Of a stretch of DNA of 61,863 bases, positions 43,710 through 52,581 are shown in pieces; position 1 is the first letter of the stretch, and each line of letters starts with the position of its first letter. Position numbers and translations under genes: made by a program. Below the pieces are notes generated by a model. The model worked only from the letters and a program-made list of their open reading frames with translations, was not told the origin of the DNA and ran no database searches. The stretch lies in contig CAITTG010000096.1 of assembly GCA_903895255.1 (NCBI GenBank), positions 1 through 61,863 of the forward strand, read 5' to 3'. This DNA comes from an uncultured Verrucomicrobia subdivision 3 bacterium (GTDB taxonomy: Bacteria; Verrucomicrobiota; Verrucomicrobiia; Limisphaerales; UBA11358).

Positions 43710-45092
43710 TTATTTCGCCGGCGGATTAATCAAATGGTTCCCAATCGCCCGTTCGAGGCGGGCGCGGGCGGTGTCATAATCATGCAGGGCCTGAATCTGC
43801 GTGGTGCGGGACTGGGTCAGCGAGGTTTCCGCGTTGAGCACATCCAACTGGGTGCCGGAGCCTGCGGCGGACCGCGCGCGCGCTTCGCGCAGGGCTTCCT
43901 CGGCCACTTCCACCACTTTGTTCTGGGAATCCAGCGTTTCCACCGCCTCAATGAAATCGGAATAGGCGGTGCGCACTTCCAATTCAATCGTGCGGCCCTC
44001 ATCCTCCAGGGTGGTTTGGGCCTTCTGGTATTGGGCCTTGGCCTGGGTGATTTTGCCCTGGGTCAGCATCCCGTCAAAAATATTCCACGTCACCTGGCCG
44101 CCCGCATTCCAGCCATCGAAATCATGGGTCAGATCCGTGGGCGGGGTGAACTGGGCGCTTTTCCACGTGTAGCCCGCAAAGATCGACACGGTGGGCTGGT
44201 AACCCGCCTTGGCGTCAACGATATTCAATTTCTGCAATTCGGCGGACTGGCGCAGGGCCTGCAATTCGGGCCGCTGGCCCAGGGCTTTTTGCACGGCATC
44301 CTGCAAATCCACGGAATAAGGATGGTCATCCAGGTTGTCCGTGAGATTAAGCGGGATGTCATCCACCACCTGTTTCGGCAGGTTGTAGCCGAGGAGGTTG
44401 GACAGGGTGTTTTTATTGTTGCGATAGGTGCTGCGGGCCTGGATCAAGGGCGGGCGGGCGTTGGCCAGGGCCACCTCGGCCTGCAGGACGTTGAAATGCG
44501 GCACGGTCCCGGCATTGTAACGGCTTTGCTGGTCGGCGAGTTCTTTCTCGAGCAGCTTCACCGAGGCCTCGTTGACGGTGATTTGCTGCGCGGCGAGCAG
44601 CACGTCGTAATAGGCAATTTCCACACTGAGCAGGGTGTCGGCCAGGGTCGCTTGATAATTGGCCAGGGCCTGGGCTTTCTCCGCCCGGGCGGCCTTGAAG
44701 GCGGCGCGCAGGGTGCCGCCCGTGTAAATGTTTTGCACGAGTTGAATGCCGGAATTCCAGTTTTGATCGGCCTGTTGCTGGAAACCGAAGTTCTCAATCG
44801 CATTCGGCTGGGTGTATTGGTATTTCCCGGTGGCCTGGAGCGTGGGTAACGCCACCGCGCGGGTTTGCACGATCAGACCCTGGGTGGCCTCCAGATCGCT
44901 GCCAGCATTGAGGATGACCGCATTCTGGCGGATGGCAATGTTCAGCGCATCCGCCAGGGATAATGGTTCGGCGAGCCAGCCAGGATTGGGGGCGTTGGTG
45001 CCCGTCACCGGAGCGTTGGTGGTTTGGGCGGGCGTCCTCACGGCCGGGCCCGCCAGCAGGGTCAGCGCCAATAATAAAGCAAGTCGTTTCAT
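43710..45092 (-). CDS. TolC-family outer-membrane efflux protein
   Basis: 460 residues with a signal peptide (LALLLALTLLAGPAV). Two repeats of long helical coiled-coil stretches with conserved outer-membrane-efflux motifs, for example LSLADALNIAIRQNA at the start, NLLGYNLPKQV in the middle and SAAGSGTQLDVLNAETSL late. It forms the trimeric outer channel for an ABC or RND exporter. Here it pairs with the divergent MFP-ABC genes across the TetR gene. Confidence 0.92.
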   Translation of the reverse strand: MKRLALLLALTLLAGPAVRTPAQTTNAPVTGTNAPNPGWLAEPLSLADALNIAIRQNAVILNAGSDLEATQGLIVQTRAVALPTLQATGKYQYTQPNAIENFGFQQQADQNWNSGIQLVQNIYTGGTLRAAFKAARAEKAQALANYQATLADTLLSVEIAYYDVLLAAQQITVNEASVKLLEKELADQQSRYNAGTVPHFNVLQAEVALANARPPLIQARSTYRNNKNTLSNLLGYNLPKQVVDDIPLNLTDNLDDHPYSVDLQDAVQKALGQRPELQALRQSAELQKLNIVDAKAGYQPTVSIFAGYTWKSAQFTPPTDLTHDFDGWNAGGQVTWNIFDGMLTQGKITQAKAQYQKAQTTLEDEGRTIELEVRTAYSDFIEAVETLDSQNKVVEVAEEALREARARSAAGSGTQLDVLNAETSLTQSRTTQIQALHDYDTARARLERAIGNHLINPPAK

Positions 45093-45111
45093 GGTTAAAT
45101 CAAAGGGTCAA

Positions 45112-45780
45112 TCAGGTGGTTGCCGGGTCGGTTAAATGGCGCATCGCCGCCAGCGAAAAACGGGTAATATGGTCCGCCAGCCGCTCGGTCCCCAGGGTGT
45201 CCAGCGGCGGTTGTTGGGGAAATAATCGGGTCAACACCGGTCGGCAATGATGATAAAAAACGCACTGGCCGACAATGCTTAAAGTGCACAGCCGCACCTG
45301 TTCATCCCCGGGCGGCCGCCCCAGGATTTCGCCGACGATCCCGCGCAATTGCTGGGACATGGGCAGGATTTTGTCGCGGACGATTTCATCCAGCGCGCCG
45401 GTGGGGTCCACCATCTCGCGGGAAATTAATTGGCCGTGCCACGCGGTGGCACCCCGGGAAAAGGTGCGCAACAGCCAGGAATGCAAAAAGGCCCGCAGGC
45501 GTTCCTCGGCCGGCGCCGCGGGGCTGACGTTGAGCAGCGGCGGGTATTGCGCGTGGGCTTGGGCCGCCGAATAACGCAGCACCTCCAGGTAAAGGGTCTC
45601 CTTGTCGCCAAAATGATAATTCACGGCCGCGATGTTGACGCCGGCCCGCGCGCAGATTTCGCGCACGGTGGCATCCCGAAAACCGACACTGGCAAACACT
45701 TCACCGGCCGCCTCCAAAATCTGGGTGCGGGTGGCGACCTGCGCCGGCTCGGGTGCGGGGCTGACTGTATTCAAATTCAC
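45112..45780 (-). CDS. TetR/AcrR-family regulator (CecR-like)
   Basis: 222 residues. The helix-turn-helix lies at about 20-66 (RTQILEAAGEVFASVGF, ICARAGVNIAAVNYHFGDKETLY, split here). The C-terminal ligand domain resembles DUF1956, as in CecR (YbiH) of E. coli, which controls a MFP-ABC efflux operon of the same layout as here. It is divergent from the MFP gene and 19 nt upstream of tolC on the same strand, so it likely represses both. Confidence 0.9.
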   Translation of the reverse strand: MNLNTVSPAPEPAQVATRTQILEAAGEVFASVGFRDATVREICARAGVNIAAVNYHFGDKETLYLEVLRYSAAQAHAQYPPLLNVSPAAPAEERLRAFLHSWLLRTFSRGATAWHGQLISREMVDPTGALDEIVRDKILPMSQQLRGIVGEILGRPPGDEQVRLCTLSIVGQCVFYHHCRPVLTRLFPQQPPLDTLGTERLADHITRFSLAAMRHLTDPATT

Positions 45781-45796
45781 GTTTCAATCAGATGAT

Positions 45797-45837
45797 TCAA
45801 ACAACTGTTTGACAAGTCAAACCATTTTTTGTAAAAC
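45797..45837 (+). promoter_or_regulatory. Promoter with overlapping palindromic operator for the efflux genes
   Basis: TCAAAC (45797-45802), GTTTGA (45807-45812) and TCAAAC (45817-45822) give two overlapping inverted repeats, including GTTTGAC-AA-GTCAAAC. A -35 TTGACA (45809-45814) sits inside and a -10 TAAAAC (45832-45837) follows at 17 bp. A TetR repressor bound here would block RNA polymerase. Confidence 0.7.
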
Positions 45838-45861
45838 TGGCGCAGTTAATTTTAATTCCCA

Positions 45862-46826
45862 ATGAAAATGCGCTTCCTATTCCTGCTGTTCACTCCGTTA
45901 ATGGCGGCGGTGCTGCTGACCGGCTGTGACCGGACGAAACCGGGTGAGTTTCAAGGCTACATCGAGGGCGAATATGTTTATGTGGCCCCCCCGTGAGTGG
46001 GGCCCTCACCAACCTGGCGGTGGCCCGGGGCGACCAGGTGAAGGCCGGCCAATTGCTGTTTGCGCTGGAACGAGAATCCGAGGCGGCGGCCGTGCGCGAG
46101 GCCCGGCACAATGTCAGCCAGGCCCAGGCGCAACTCGATGATCTGACCAAAGGCAAGCGCCCCACCGAAATCGATTCCCTGGCGGCCCAACTTGACCATG
46201 CCCGGGCCAATCTGGTCCTGTCCGAGGCGGAATTGGTCCGCCGCCAGCATTTAATGGGCAAGGACGTCATTTCCCAGGAGGAACTCGACCAGGCCCGGGC
46301 GCAGCGGGATGCCGATCATGCCCAGGTCAACCAACTCGCCGCCGATCTGGCCACCGGCCGGTTGGGCGGCCGCGAGGACGCCATCGTCGCCGCGCAAGCG
46401 TTGGTGGATGCGCAGACCGCCGCCCTTGCCAAGGCGCAATGGACCTATGACCAGAAACAGCAATTCGCTCCCGCCGCCGGACCGGTGCAGGACACGCTTT
46501 ACCGGCAGGGCGAATTCGTCACCGCCGGTTCTCCGGTGGTGGTGCTCTTGCCGCCGGACCATCTCAAAGTACGCTTTTTTGTGCCTGAGGCCTGGCTGCC
46601 CCGGGTGCGGGTGGGCGCCTCGGCCCAAGTGTCGTTTGATGGCGGCAAACAACCCCTGGCGGCCACCATCAGTTACATCTCCACCTCGGCCGAGTACACG
46701 CCGCCCGTGATTTACAACCGGGAAAATCGGGCCAGCCTGGTGTATATGATTGAAGCGCGATTTGCCGCCGGTGACGCCGCGCATGTCCGGCCCGGCCAGC
46801 CGGTGGACGTGCAACTCGCCTTGTGA
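45862..46826 (+). CDS. HlyD/YbhG-like membrane fusion protein, frameshifted near the start
   Basis: The start ATG 45862 gives a lipoprotein signal with LLTGC (lipobox) and a mature start that reads to EGEYVYVAPP, then TGA at 45994. A second frame opens at 45993 with SGALTNLAVARGDQVKAG and continues 277 codons. Adding one C to the run of seven C at 45986-45992 joins the two into one typical ~320-residue YbhG-like protein: lipoyl-type motif, coiled coil (about residues 75-190) and beta domain. It couples the ABC pump to TolC. The frameshift is either real (pseudogene or phase variation) or a base error in the tract. Confidence 0.8.
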
Positions 46827-47755
46827 GCATGAGCACGCCGGAATTCATCATTGATGTGCGGGGAGTGACCAAGCAATTTGGCGGCCGCGTGGTGGTCAAT
46901 GACATCGCCATGCAGGTGCGGCCCGGGGAAATTTATGGTTTTCTCGGCCCCAACGGCAGCGGCAAGACCACCTTTCTGCGCATGCTCTGCGGCCTGCTCA
47001 CGCCCGATGGCGGCAGCGGCCACTGCCTCGGCTACGACATTCTCAAACAATCCGCCGAAATTAAAAAGCACGCGGGCTACATGACCCAGCGGTTTAGTTT
47101 TTACGAAGATCTCACCATCGAGGAGAACCTGGATTTCATCGCCCGCATTTATGAAGTCAAGGACCGCCAAGCCGCCGTGGAACAAAGTCTGGAACGTCTC
47201 ACCATGACCGCCCGCCGCCGCCAGCTCGCCGGCACCCTGTCCGGCGGCTGGAAACAGCGCCTGGCCCTGGCCGCGTGCTTGATTCACCAGCCGCAACTGC
47301 TCCTGCTCGACGAGCCGACCGCCGGGGTGGACCCCAAGGCCCGGCGCGATTTCTGGGAGGAAATCCACCAGCTCGCCGCCGACGGTCTGACCGTCCTCAT
47401 CACCACCCATTACATGGACGAGGCCGAGCGCTGCACCAAACTGGCCTACATCGCCTACGGCAATCTGCTGGCCCAGGGCACCGTGGACGAGGTCGTGGCG
47501 AGCGCGCGGCTGACCACGTGGGAGGTGGTGGGCAAAAACCTGCACGCCGTGGCCGACCAACTGCGCGGCAAGCCGGGGGTGGAGCAGGTGGTCGTATTTG
47601 GCACCACGTTGCACGTGAGCGGCCGCGATGCCGTCCGCCTCCGCGAAAGCATCGCGCCCTGGATGCGCGAGGAATATCGCTGGCACCCCATCGCCTCCGG
47701 CCTGGAGGATGTGTTTATCAGCCTCATGGAAACCGCCGCGGACAATTTCAAATGA
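46823..47755 (+). CDS. ABC-2 type exporter ATP-binding protein (YbhF-like)
   Basis: 310 residues; GTG at 46823 overlaps the MFP stop, ATG 46829 is an alternative. Walker A GPNGSGKTT, signature LSGGWKQRLALAACL, Walker B LLLDEPTAGVDPKA, H-loop TTHYMDEAERC. Typical of CcmA/YbhF-type export ATPases driving drugs or other small molecules. It overlaps the permease start by 4 nt. Confidence 0.94.
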   Translation: MSMSTPEFIIDVRGVTKQFGGRVVVNDIAMQVRPGEIYGFLGPNGSGKTTFLRMLCGLLTPDGGSGHCLGYDILKQSAEIKKHAGYMTQRFSFYEDLTIEENLDFIARIYEVKDRQAAVEQSLERLTMTARRRQLAGTLSGGWKQRLALAACLIHQPQLLLLDEPTAGVDPKARRDFWEEIHQLAADGLTVLITTHYMDEAERCTKLAYIAYGNLLAQGTVDEVVASARLTTWEVVGKNLHAVADQLRGKPGVEQVVVFGTTLHVSGRDAVRLRESIAPWMREEYRWHPIASGLEDVFISLMETAADNFK

Positions 47756-48891
47756 GCTTTGCACGTTTCAATTTTAAACGGTTTGGCGCGGTGGTGATGA
47801 AGGAATTCATCCAGATGCGGCGCGACCGGCTGACCTTTGGGATGATGGTGGGGGTGCCGATGATCCAGCTCATCCTGTTCGGCTACGCCATCAATTCGAA
47901 TCCCAAGCACCTGCCCACGGCCGTCTACGCGGCGGATAATAGTGTGTTTTCGCGCACGTTCGTGCAGGGGCTGCGCAACAGCAGTTACTTCGACATCATT
48001 CGCGAGCCGCGAACCACGGCGGAGATCAACCGGTTGCTGGCGGAGAACACGGTGCAGTTTGCCGTGACCATTCCGGTGGATTTCTCGCGCAAGCTGGTCC
48101 GCGGCGAGCGGCCGGATTTGCTGCTGGAGGCGGACGCCACCGATCCCACGGCGGTGGGCTATGCCATTGCGGCGGTCAACGGGCTGGTGCCGACCATCTT
48201 CAACCGGGACCTGACCGGCCCCCTGGCACCGTTGCAGGCCGGTTCGCCGCCCTTCAACCTGGTGGTCCACCAGCATTACAATCCGGAAAACATCACCCAG
48301 TATAACATTGTGCCGGGCTTGATGGGCGTCATGCTCACCATGACCATGATCATGATCACCGCGCTGGCGATCACCCGCGAGCGCGAACGCGGCACCATGG
48401 AAAACCTGCTCTCCACGCCAGTGCGGCCGGGGGAGGTGCTGCTGGGCAAAATTGTGCCGTATATTGGCGTGGGCTATGTGCAGGTGACGCTGATCCTGCT
48501 GGCGGCGAAATTTTTGTTTGATGTGCCGATGATCGGCAGTGTGCCGCTGCTGTTGGTGCTGGTGCTGCTGTTTATTGTGGCGAACCTGGCGGTGGGGATT
48601 ACCTTTTCGACGGTGGCAAAGAACCAGTTGCAGGCGATGCAGATGACGTTTTTCTTTTTCCTGCCGTCCTTGTTGCTGTCCGGCTACATGTTTCCCTTTC
48701 GCGGCATGCCCGGCTGGGCGCAGGACATTGGCGAGGTGCTGCCGTTGACACATTTTCTGCGGGTGGTGCGCGGCATTTTGCTCAAGGGCAACGGCCTGCC
48801 CGAACTGATGCCCGATTTGTGGCCCATGGCGCTGTTCCTGGCGGTGATGCTGACGGTGGGCATTAAACGATACCGCCAGACGCTGGATTAA
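47752..48891 (+). CDS. ABC-2 type exporter permease (YbhS/YbhR-like)
   Basis: 379 residues from ATG 47752, overlapping the ATPase stop. An N-terminal helix (about 25-45), a long periplasmic domain and five C-terminal helices with the ABC-2 signature ITRERERGTMENLLSTPVRPGEVLLGK (two parts: ITRERERGTMENLL and STPVRPGEVLLGK). Unlike E. coli YbhS/YbhR there is only one permease, so it probably forms a homodimer. Last gene of the operon. Confidence 0.92.
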   Translation: MSFARFNFKRFGAVVMKEFIQMRRDRLTFGMMVGVPMIQLILFGYAINSNPKHLPTAVYAADNSVFSRTFVQGLRNSSYFDIIREPRTTAEINRLLAENTVQFAVTIPVDFSRKLVRGERPDLLLEADATDPTAVGYAIAAVNGLVPTIFNRDLTGPLAPLQAGSPPFNLVVHQHYNPENITQYNIVPGLMGVMLTMTMIMITALAITRERERGTMENLLSTPVRPGEVLLGKIVPYIGVGYVQVTLILLAAKFLFDVPMIGSVPLLLVLVLLFIVANLAVGITFSTVAKNQLQAMQMTFFFFLPSLLLSGYMFPFRGMPGWAQDIGEVLPLTHFLRVVRGILLKGNGLPELMPDLWPMALFLAVMLTVGIKRYRQTLD

Positions 48892-48900
48892 TTGGGTTTA

Positions 48901-48938
48901 AAATTCAAAAATCCAACTTCAAAATTCAGAGAACATTT
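48901..48938 (+). repeat. 3'-end repeat after the permease gene
   Basis: AAATTCAAAAATCCAACTTC then AAAATTCAGAGAACATTTAT lies 10 nt after the stop. Same family as 5627-5658. Confidence 0.65.
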
Positions 48939-48963
48939 ATGGTTAAATAATCAAGGTGGCGCC

Positions 48964-48980
48964 AAGCGCTGCCAGCGCTT
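48964..48980. repeat. Dyad AAGCGCT-GCC-AGCGCTT
   Basis: Perfect 7-bp arms, 3-nt loop, downstream of the ABC permease. No T-run. Confidence 0.6.
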
Positions 48981-49032
48981 GATCCGCTACCGGGTTGACA
49001 GCATTTGCCAGTAGACTAATTTAGGCAAAAAA

Positions 49033-49566
49033 ATGGGCCTCGATTCAGTAGAATTGGTATTAGCCTGGGAGGACAGCTTTGGCATCCAGATTTCGGACGC
49101 CGAGGCTGAGCGGATTTTTACCACTCGTCAGGCTGCTGAACGCATATATGAGCAGCTCCGTTCTTCTGGTCCCGAAGATTTTGGATGTCTATCGCTGCGC
49201 GCATTCAACAAATTGCGCCGGGCATTTCTCGATGAGGGAATTCCGCGCCACGCCGTGCGACCTGAGGCACGAGTGACACATCTCTTGCCTAGTCGGCAGC
49301 GAAGGGACGCTCTAATAATGGTGTGTCAGCGTGCCGGGTTGGAGCCTCCAAGGCGGCTTCCTTTTGGTTTACAGCTCACCTTTGGGCGTGTTCGTGACAT
49401 TGTTATTGATGCGGTTATTGGGCAGCATAGTTCGTTGCGCCTTCCAGGGCACGGTTGGTCGCTGTCACAGGTTCGAGAGGTTGTCAGGGCAGTCATCTAT
49501 GCACAGCTTGCATTGCGACGGTTTTCTGATGATGCTGATTTCATTAAGGATTTGAAGATTGACTGA
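49033..49566 (+). CDS. Acyl-carrier-protein-like protein, N-terminally short
   Basis: 177 residues. The start MGLDSVELVLAWEDSFGIQI holds the phosphopantetheine serine (Ser5 in LDSVEL) and helix II of an acyl carrier protein, but helix I is missing because the frame has a stop (49012) upstream. The second half contains an additional carrier-like C-terminal stretch (VREVVRAVIYAQLALRRFSD, then DADFIKDLKID), suggesting a degenerate two-part protein. The middle has a plausible hydrophobic reading in another frame, so past frameshifts are possible. It is likely a decayed member of a family of carrier-like proteins common in this phylum. Confidence 0.55.
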   Translation: MGLDSVELVLAWEDSFGIQISDAEAERIFTTRQAAERIYEQLRSSGPEDFGCLSLRAFNKLRRAFLDEGIPRHAVRPEARVTHLLPSRQRRDALIMVCQRAGLEPPRRLPFGLQLTFGRVRDIVIDAVIGQHSSLRLPGHGWSLSQVREVVRAVIYAQLALRRFSDDADFIKDLKID

Positions 49567-49641
49567 TATCCCCAACACCTATTATGCCAGGTATGTTAAG
49601 TCGTTGGAGGCCATCGCGGTTGGGTTTTGCGGAAATTGTGG

Positions 49642-51159
49642 TTACCCCACCGGCAGCCGCACGGTGAACGTCGTCCCCACGCCTACTTCACTGGCCACCT
49701 CCATGGTGCCGCCGTGGGCGGTAATTATGGCCTGGCAGATGGACAGGCCCAGACCCTGGCCGCCGGAGGTGCGGGATTTGTCCGAGCGATAAAACCGTTC
49801 GAAGACGCGGGGCAGGTCCTCCGCTGAAATGCCCTGGCCGGTGTCGCGCACGGTGATGATGGCGGAACCGTTTTGCAACGTGTTGGTCACCCGCACCTCA
49901 CCCTGGGGGCGGTTGTAGTTGATGGCATTGGTGAGGAGGTTGGTGATCACCTGGGCGATGCGCTCGGAATCGCCGGTGCATGCCAGCGGTTCGACTTCCA
50001 GCACCACGCTGATTTGTTTCTCGACTGCCAGTGGTTGGACCAGGTCGGCGCAATCACGGATCACGGTGGCCAGGTCAAACGGCAGGCGTTTCATGGCTTC
50101 CTGGCCGGCATCAAGCCGGGCGAGGGCGAGGAGGGATTCAATCAAGCGGCGCATGCGCTGGGCGGCGCGCTGGCAGGTTTCGAGGGTCTGGCGATATTCG
50201 GCGGGACTGCGCTCGCGGCTGAGGCTCAACTGGGTTTGGGTGAGCATGACGGACACGGGCGTGCGCAGTTCGTGGGCGGCGTCGGAGGTGAATTGCTGCT
50301 GCTGCGCAAAAGCAGCTTCAAGGCGGGCAAAGGTGGAATTCAGGACGGTGGCCAGCCGGCCGAGTTCGCTCTCGGTGTCGGCGAGGTTGATGCGCTGGGC
50401 GAGGTCGCCGGCGGAGATTTTGGCGGCGGCGGCGCTAATGTCGTCAATCGGCCGGATGGCCCGGCTGGCCAGCCACCAGCCGCCGCCCAGTCCCAGCACC
50501 AGAATAATGGCGCCTACCAGGGTTAACTTGACGGCGACGAGTCGCAGTGCCAGTAGTTCGGGCGCAAGACTGCAGCCCACCACAAAGGAGCCGCCCAGCG
50601 GCATGTCCAGGTGGTACTCGGCCCGGTCGCCTTGGACGAAAAATCGGTGGGCTGGCTGGCGGCGATCGTCCGGCCGTTGAGGCTCGTCGGGGGGCGGGCC
50701 GGGCGGCGTTGACGCGGCGAGGGTTAAGGGCTGCGGCGGGGCATTGGTGGAGCGCCGGACTTCGCCGCCATCATGGCCGTAAATGATATAATAGAAATTA
50801 TTCGGATCACTGGCGTCAAACATCCCTGCCGCCTGCGGGGGCAATTGGAATTCCCGGGGGCCGCCGGGCCGTTCCTCGGGTGGTCCATCATCGGGGAAGG
50901 CTCCGGGTGGTGGGCCTTCGAGCGGCGGACCACCGTCGGGTCCGCCCTCCATGCCGCCCCCGGGTCCCCGGCCTGGGCCGCCGCGGTGGTGCAGGGAATC
51001 GGCCAGCAGATTGGCGCGCCGGTCGAGTTCGCTATTGATGCGCCCGAGGAAATGGCCGCGCTCCAGCTCGTAGGCGGTGATGCCAAACCCGGCCAGAATG
51101 ACCAGCAAGAGGAGGCCATACCAGATTTGCAACCGGGCGCGGATGGAGTTGAAAATCAT
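49642..51159 (-). CDS. Sensor histidine kinase
   Basis: 505 residues; ATG 51159 overlaps the regulator stop as ATGA (TTG 51168 is less likely). Two membrane helices (about 9-30 and 182-205) enclose a ~150-residue sensor domain unusually rich in Gly and Pro. HAMP (about 205-258), the H-box QFTSDAAHELRTPVSVML, N-box (LLTNAINYN) and G-boxes (DTGQGI, GQGLGLSI) follow. It autophosphorylates and passes phosphate to the regulator encoded upstream. Confidence 0.93.
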   Translation of the reverse strand: MIFNSIRARLQIWYGLLLLVILAGFGITAYELERGHFLGRINSELDRRANLLADSLHHRGGPGRGPGGGMEGGPDGGPPLEGPPPGAFPDDGPPEERPGGPREFQLPPQAAGMFDASDPNNFYYIIYGHDGGEVRRSTNAPPQPLTLAASTPPGPPPDEPQRPDDRRQPAHRFFVQGDRAEYHLDMPLGGSFVVGCSLAPELLALRLVAVKLTLVGAIILVLGLGGGWWLASRAIRPIDDISAAAAKISAGDLAQRINLADTESELGRLATVLNSTFARLEAAFAQQQQFTSDAAHELRTPVSVMLTQTQLSLSRERSPAEYRQTLETCQRAAQRMRRLIESLLALARLDAGQEAMKRLPFDLATVIRDCADLVQPLAVEKQISVVLEVEPLACTGDSERIAQVITNLLTNAINYNRPQGEVRVTNTLQNGSAIITVRDTGQGISAEDLPRVFERFYRSDKSRTSGGQGLGLSICQAIITAHGGTMEVASEVGVGTTFTVRLPVG

Positions 51160-51806
51160 TCGATGCAATAACCGTGGCCCCGACGGGTGCTGATGAAGTC
51201 GTGACCGAGTTTTTTGCGCAAGTTGGAGACGTGGACATCCAGCAAATTGGACAGGGTGTCGTCATCGTCGCCAAAGAGATGTTCGTAGAGGGTGGCGCGG
51301 GTGACGACCTCGCCCCGGTGCAGCGCGAGATATTCCAGCAGGGCATATTCGCGGGCGGTGATCTCCACGGGGCGGGCATCCAGGCTGACGGTGCGGGCGG
51401 CGGTGTCGATCACCACGGCGCCGATTTCCAGCACGTTGGTGGTCCGGTTGGCGCTCCGGCGGATGAGCGCGCGCAGGCGGGCGAAGAGTTCCGCCAAATC
51501 AAACGGCTTCACCACATAATCATCCGCGCCGGTGTCCAGGCCTTTGACGCGGTCGCGGGACTGGTCGCGGGCGGTGAGCATCAGGACCGGGGTCTTTTTC
51601 GTGGCGCGCAGTTTTTTGAGGACCGTCCAGCCGTCCATTTCCGGGAGCATGACATCCAGGATGATGGCGTCGTAATCCACTGATTCGGCCTTGAACAAGC
51701 CGTCCTCGCCATCGGCGGCGGTGTCCACGGCGTAACCCTCCTCGCGCATGGCCTGGGCCATGCTGGCGAGCAAATCCGGTTCGTCTTCCACGATCAGGAG
51801 TCTCAT
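51156..51806 (-). CDS. OmpR-family response regulator
   Basis: 216 residues from ATG 51806. Receiver with the phospho-acceptor Asp51 in IILDVMLPEMDG, Thr (MLTAR) and Lys (VVKPFD). C-terminal winged helix ending RRGHGYCIE. It is translationally coupled to its kinase by the overlapping start. The regulated genes are unknown; the VTT gene lies 100 bp upstream on the same strand. Confidence 0.95.
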   Translation of the reverse strand: MRLLIVEDEPDLLASMAQAMREEGYAVDTAADGEDGLFKAESVDYDAIILDVMLPEMDGWTVLKKLRATKKTPVLMLTARDQSRDRVKGLDTGADDYVVKPFDLAELFARLRALIRRSANRTTNVLEIGAVVIDTAARTVSLDARPVEITAREYALLEYLALHRGEVVTRATLYEHLFGDDDDTLSNLLDVHVSNLRKKLGHDFISTRRGHGYCIE

Positions 51807-51906
51807 GTGCGGTTTAAATTGTCCGGTGGCCGGCCTGGGCGCCAGCCCAGCCAGCCAGCCCAAGAGTGGCACAGACCACCTTAAGCCTGGATTAAGAACG
51901 GGCAAG

Positions 51907-52485
51907 CTACTTTAATTCCGCCGCCCGCCGGGCCACCAGCCATTTGCGCAAGAGATTCACGGCGAGGGCCACACCGACCAGCAGGCCCACGGCCAGCATG
52001 GTGTGCCAGATGGCCTTGCTATTGAGCGACTGCCCGAAGGAGAGAAAGGCGAAGGTGTAGCCCATTTGGACGAGCATGGAATAAAGCAAGTAGCGGCCAA
52101 AGTGCACCCGGGCAAAACCCAGCGTGTAGGTCTGCATGAAGAGCGGCGGTCCCGGAGTGATGCGCACCAGCAGAATGAACTGGGTTTCATCCCCCGCCGC
52201 CACCTCGGGCAGGCGCTGGCCCCGGCGTTCCAGCCAGCGGCCCAAGGGCGCGCGAAACCAGCGGCGCGCCAGCCAGTAACCGGCGGTGAAATTAATCAGA
52301 TAGGCCGCGCCCACAAACAGCATGCCGGTGGCGGTGCCCAGGCGGATGCCAATGGCCACGAGCAGCGGACTGGCCGGGAAGCCAATCAGAGGCAGGAAGG
52401 CGATGGCGAGAAACAGCAGCACCGGATTGGTGCCGCCCACCACGTGCAGAAATTCTGACCAAACATGTGAAATCCACTCCGTCAT
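51907..52485 (-). CDS. VTT-domain (DedA/SNARE-associated) membrane protein
   Basis: 192 residues with four or five membrane helices and the VTT pattern: GFPASPLLVAIGIRLG near 37, NFTAGYWLARR near 66, FILLVRITPGPPLFMQT near 105 and the C-terminal helix. Related families move lipids across membranes (DedA, undecaprenyl phosphate flippase). The exact substrate cannot be set from sequence. Confidence 0.85.
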   Translation of the reverse strand: MTEWISHVWSEFLHVVGGTNPVLLFLAIAFLPLIGFPASPLLVAIGIRLGTATGMLFVGAAYLINFTAGYWLARRWFRAPLGRWLERRGQRLPEVAAGDETQFILLVRITPGPPLFMQTYTLGFARVHFGRYLLYSMLVQMGYTFAFLSFGQSLNSKAIWHTMLAVGLLVGVALAVNLLRKWLVARRAAELK

Positions 52486-52581
52486 AATACTTTCTTCAGC
52501 CTCACCACCGTGGATGGTCGACCAACTTCGAATTGACTGGTTTGGAGTATCCCCCAGGCAACCGCTTTAACCAAGCCCATT

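Noticed and set aside
49331..49555. Alternative frame with a membrane-like stretch inside the carrier-like gene
   Set aside because: It may reflect an old frameshift but cannot be connected to both ends of the gene. The main frame has clear carrier motifs at both ends, so only that frame is annotated.
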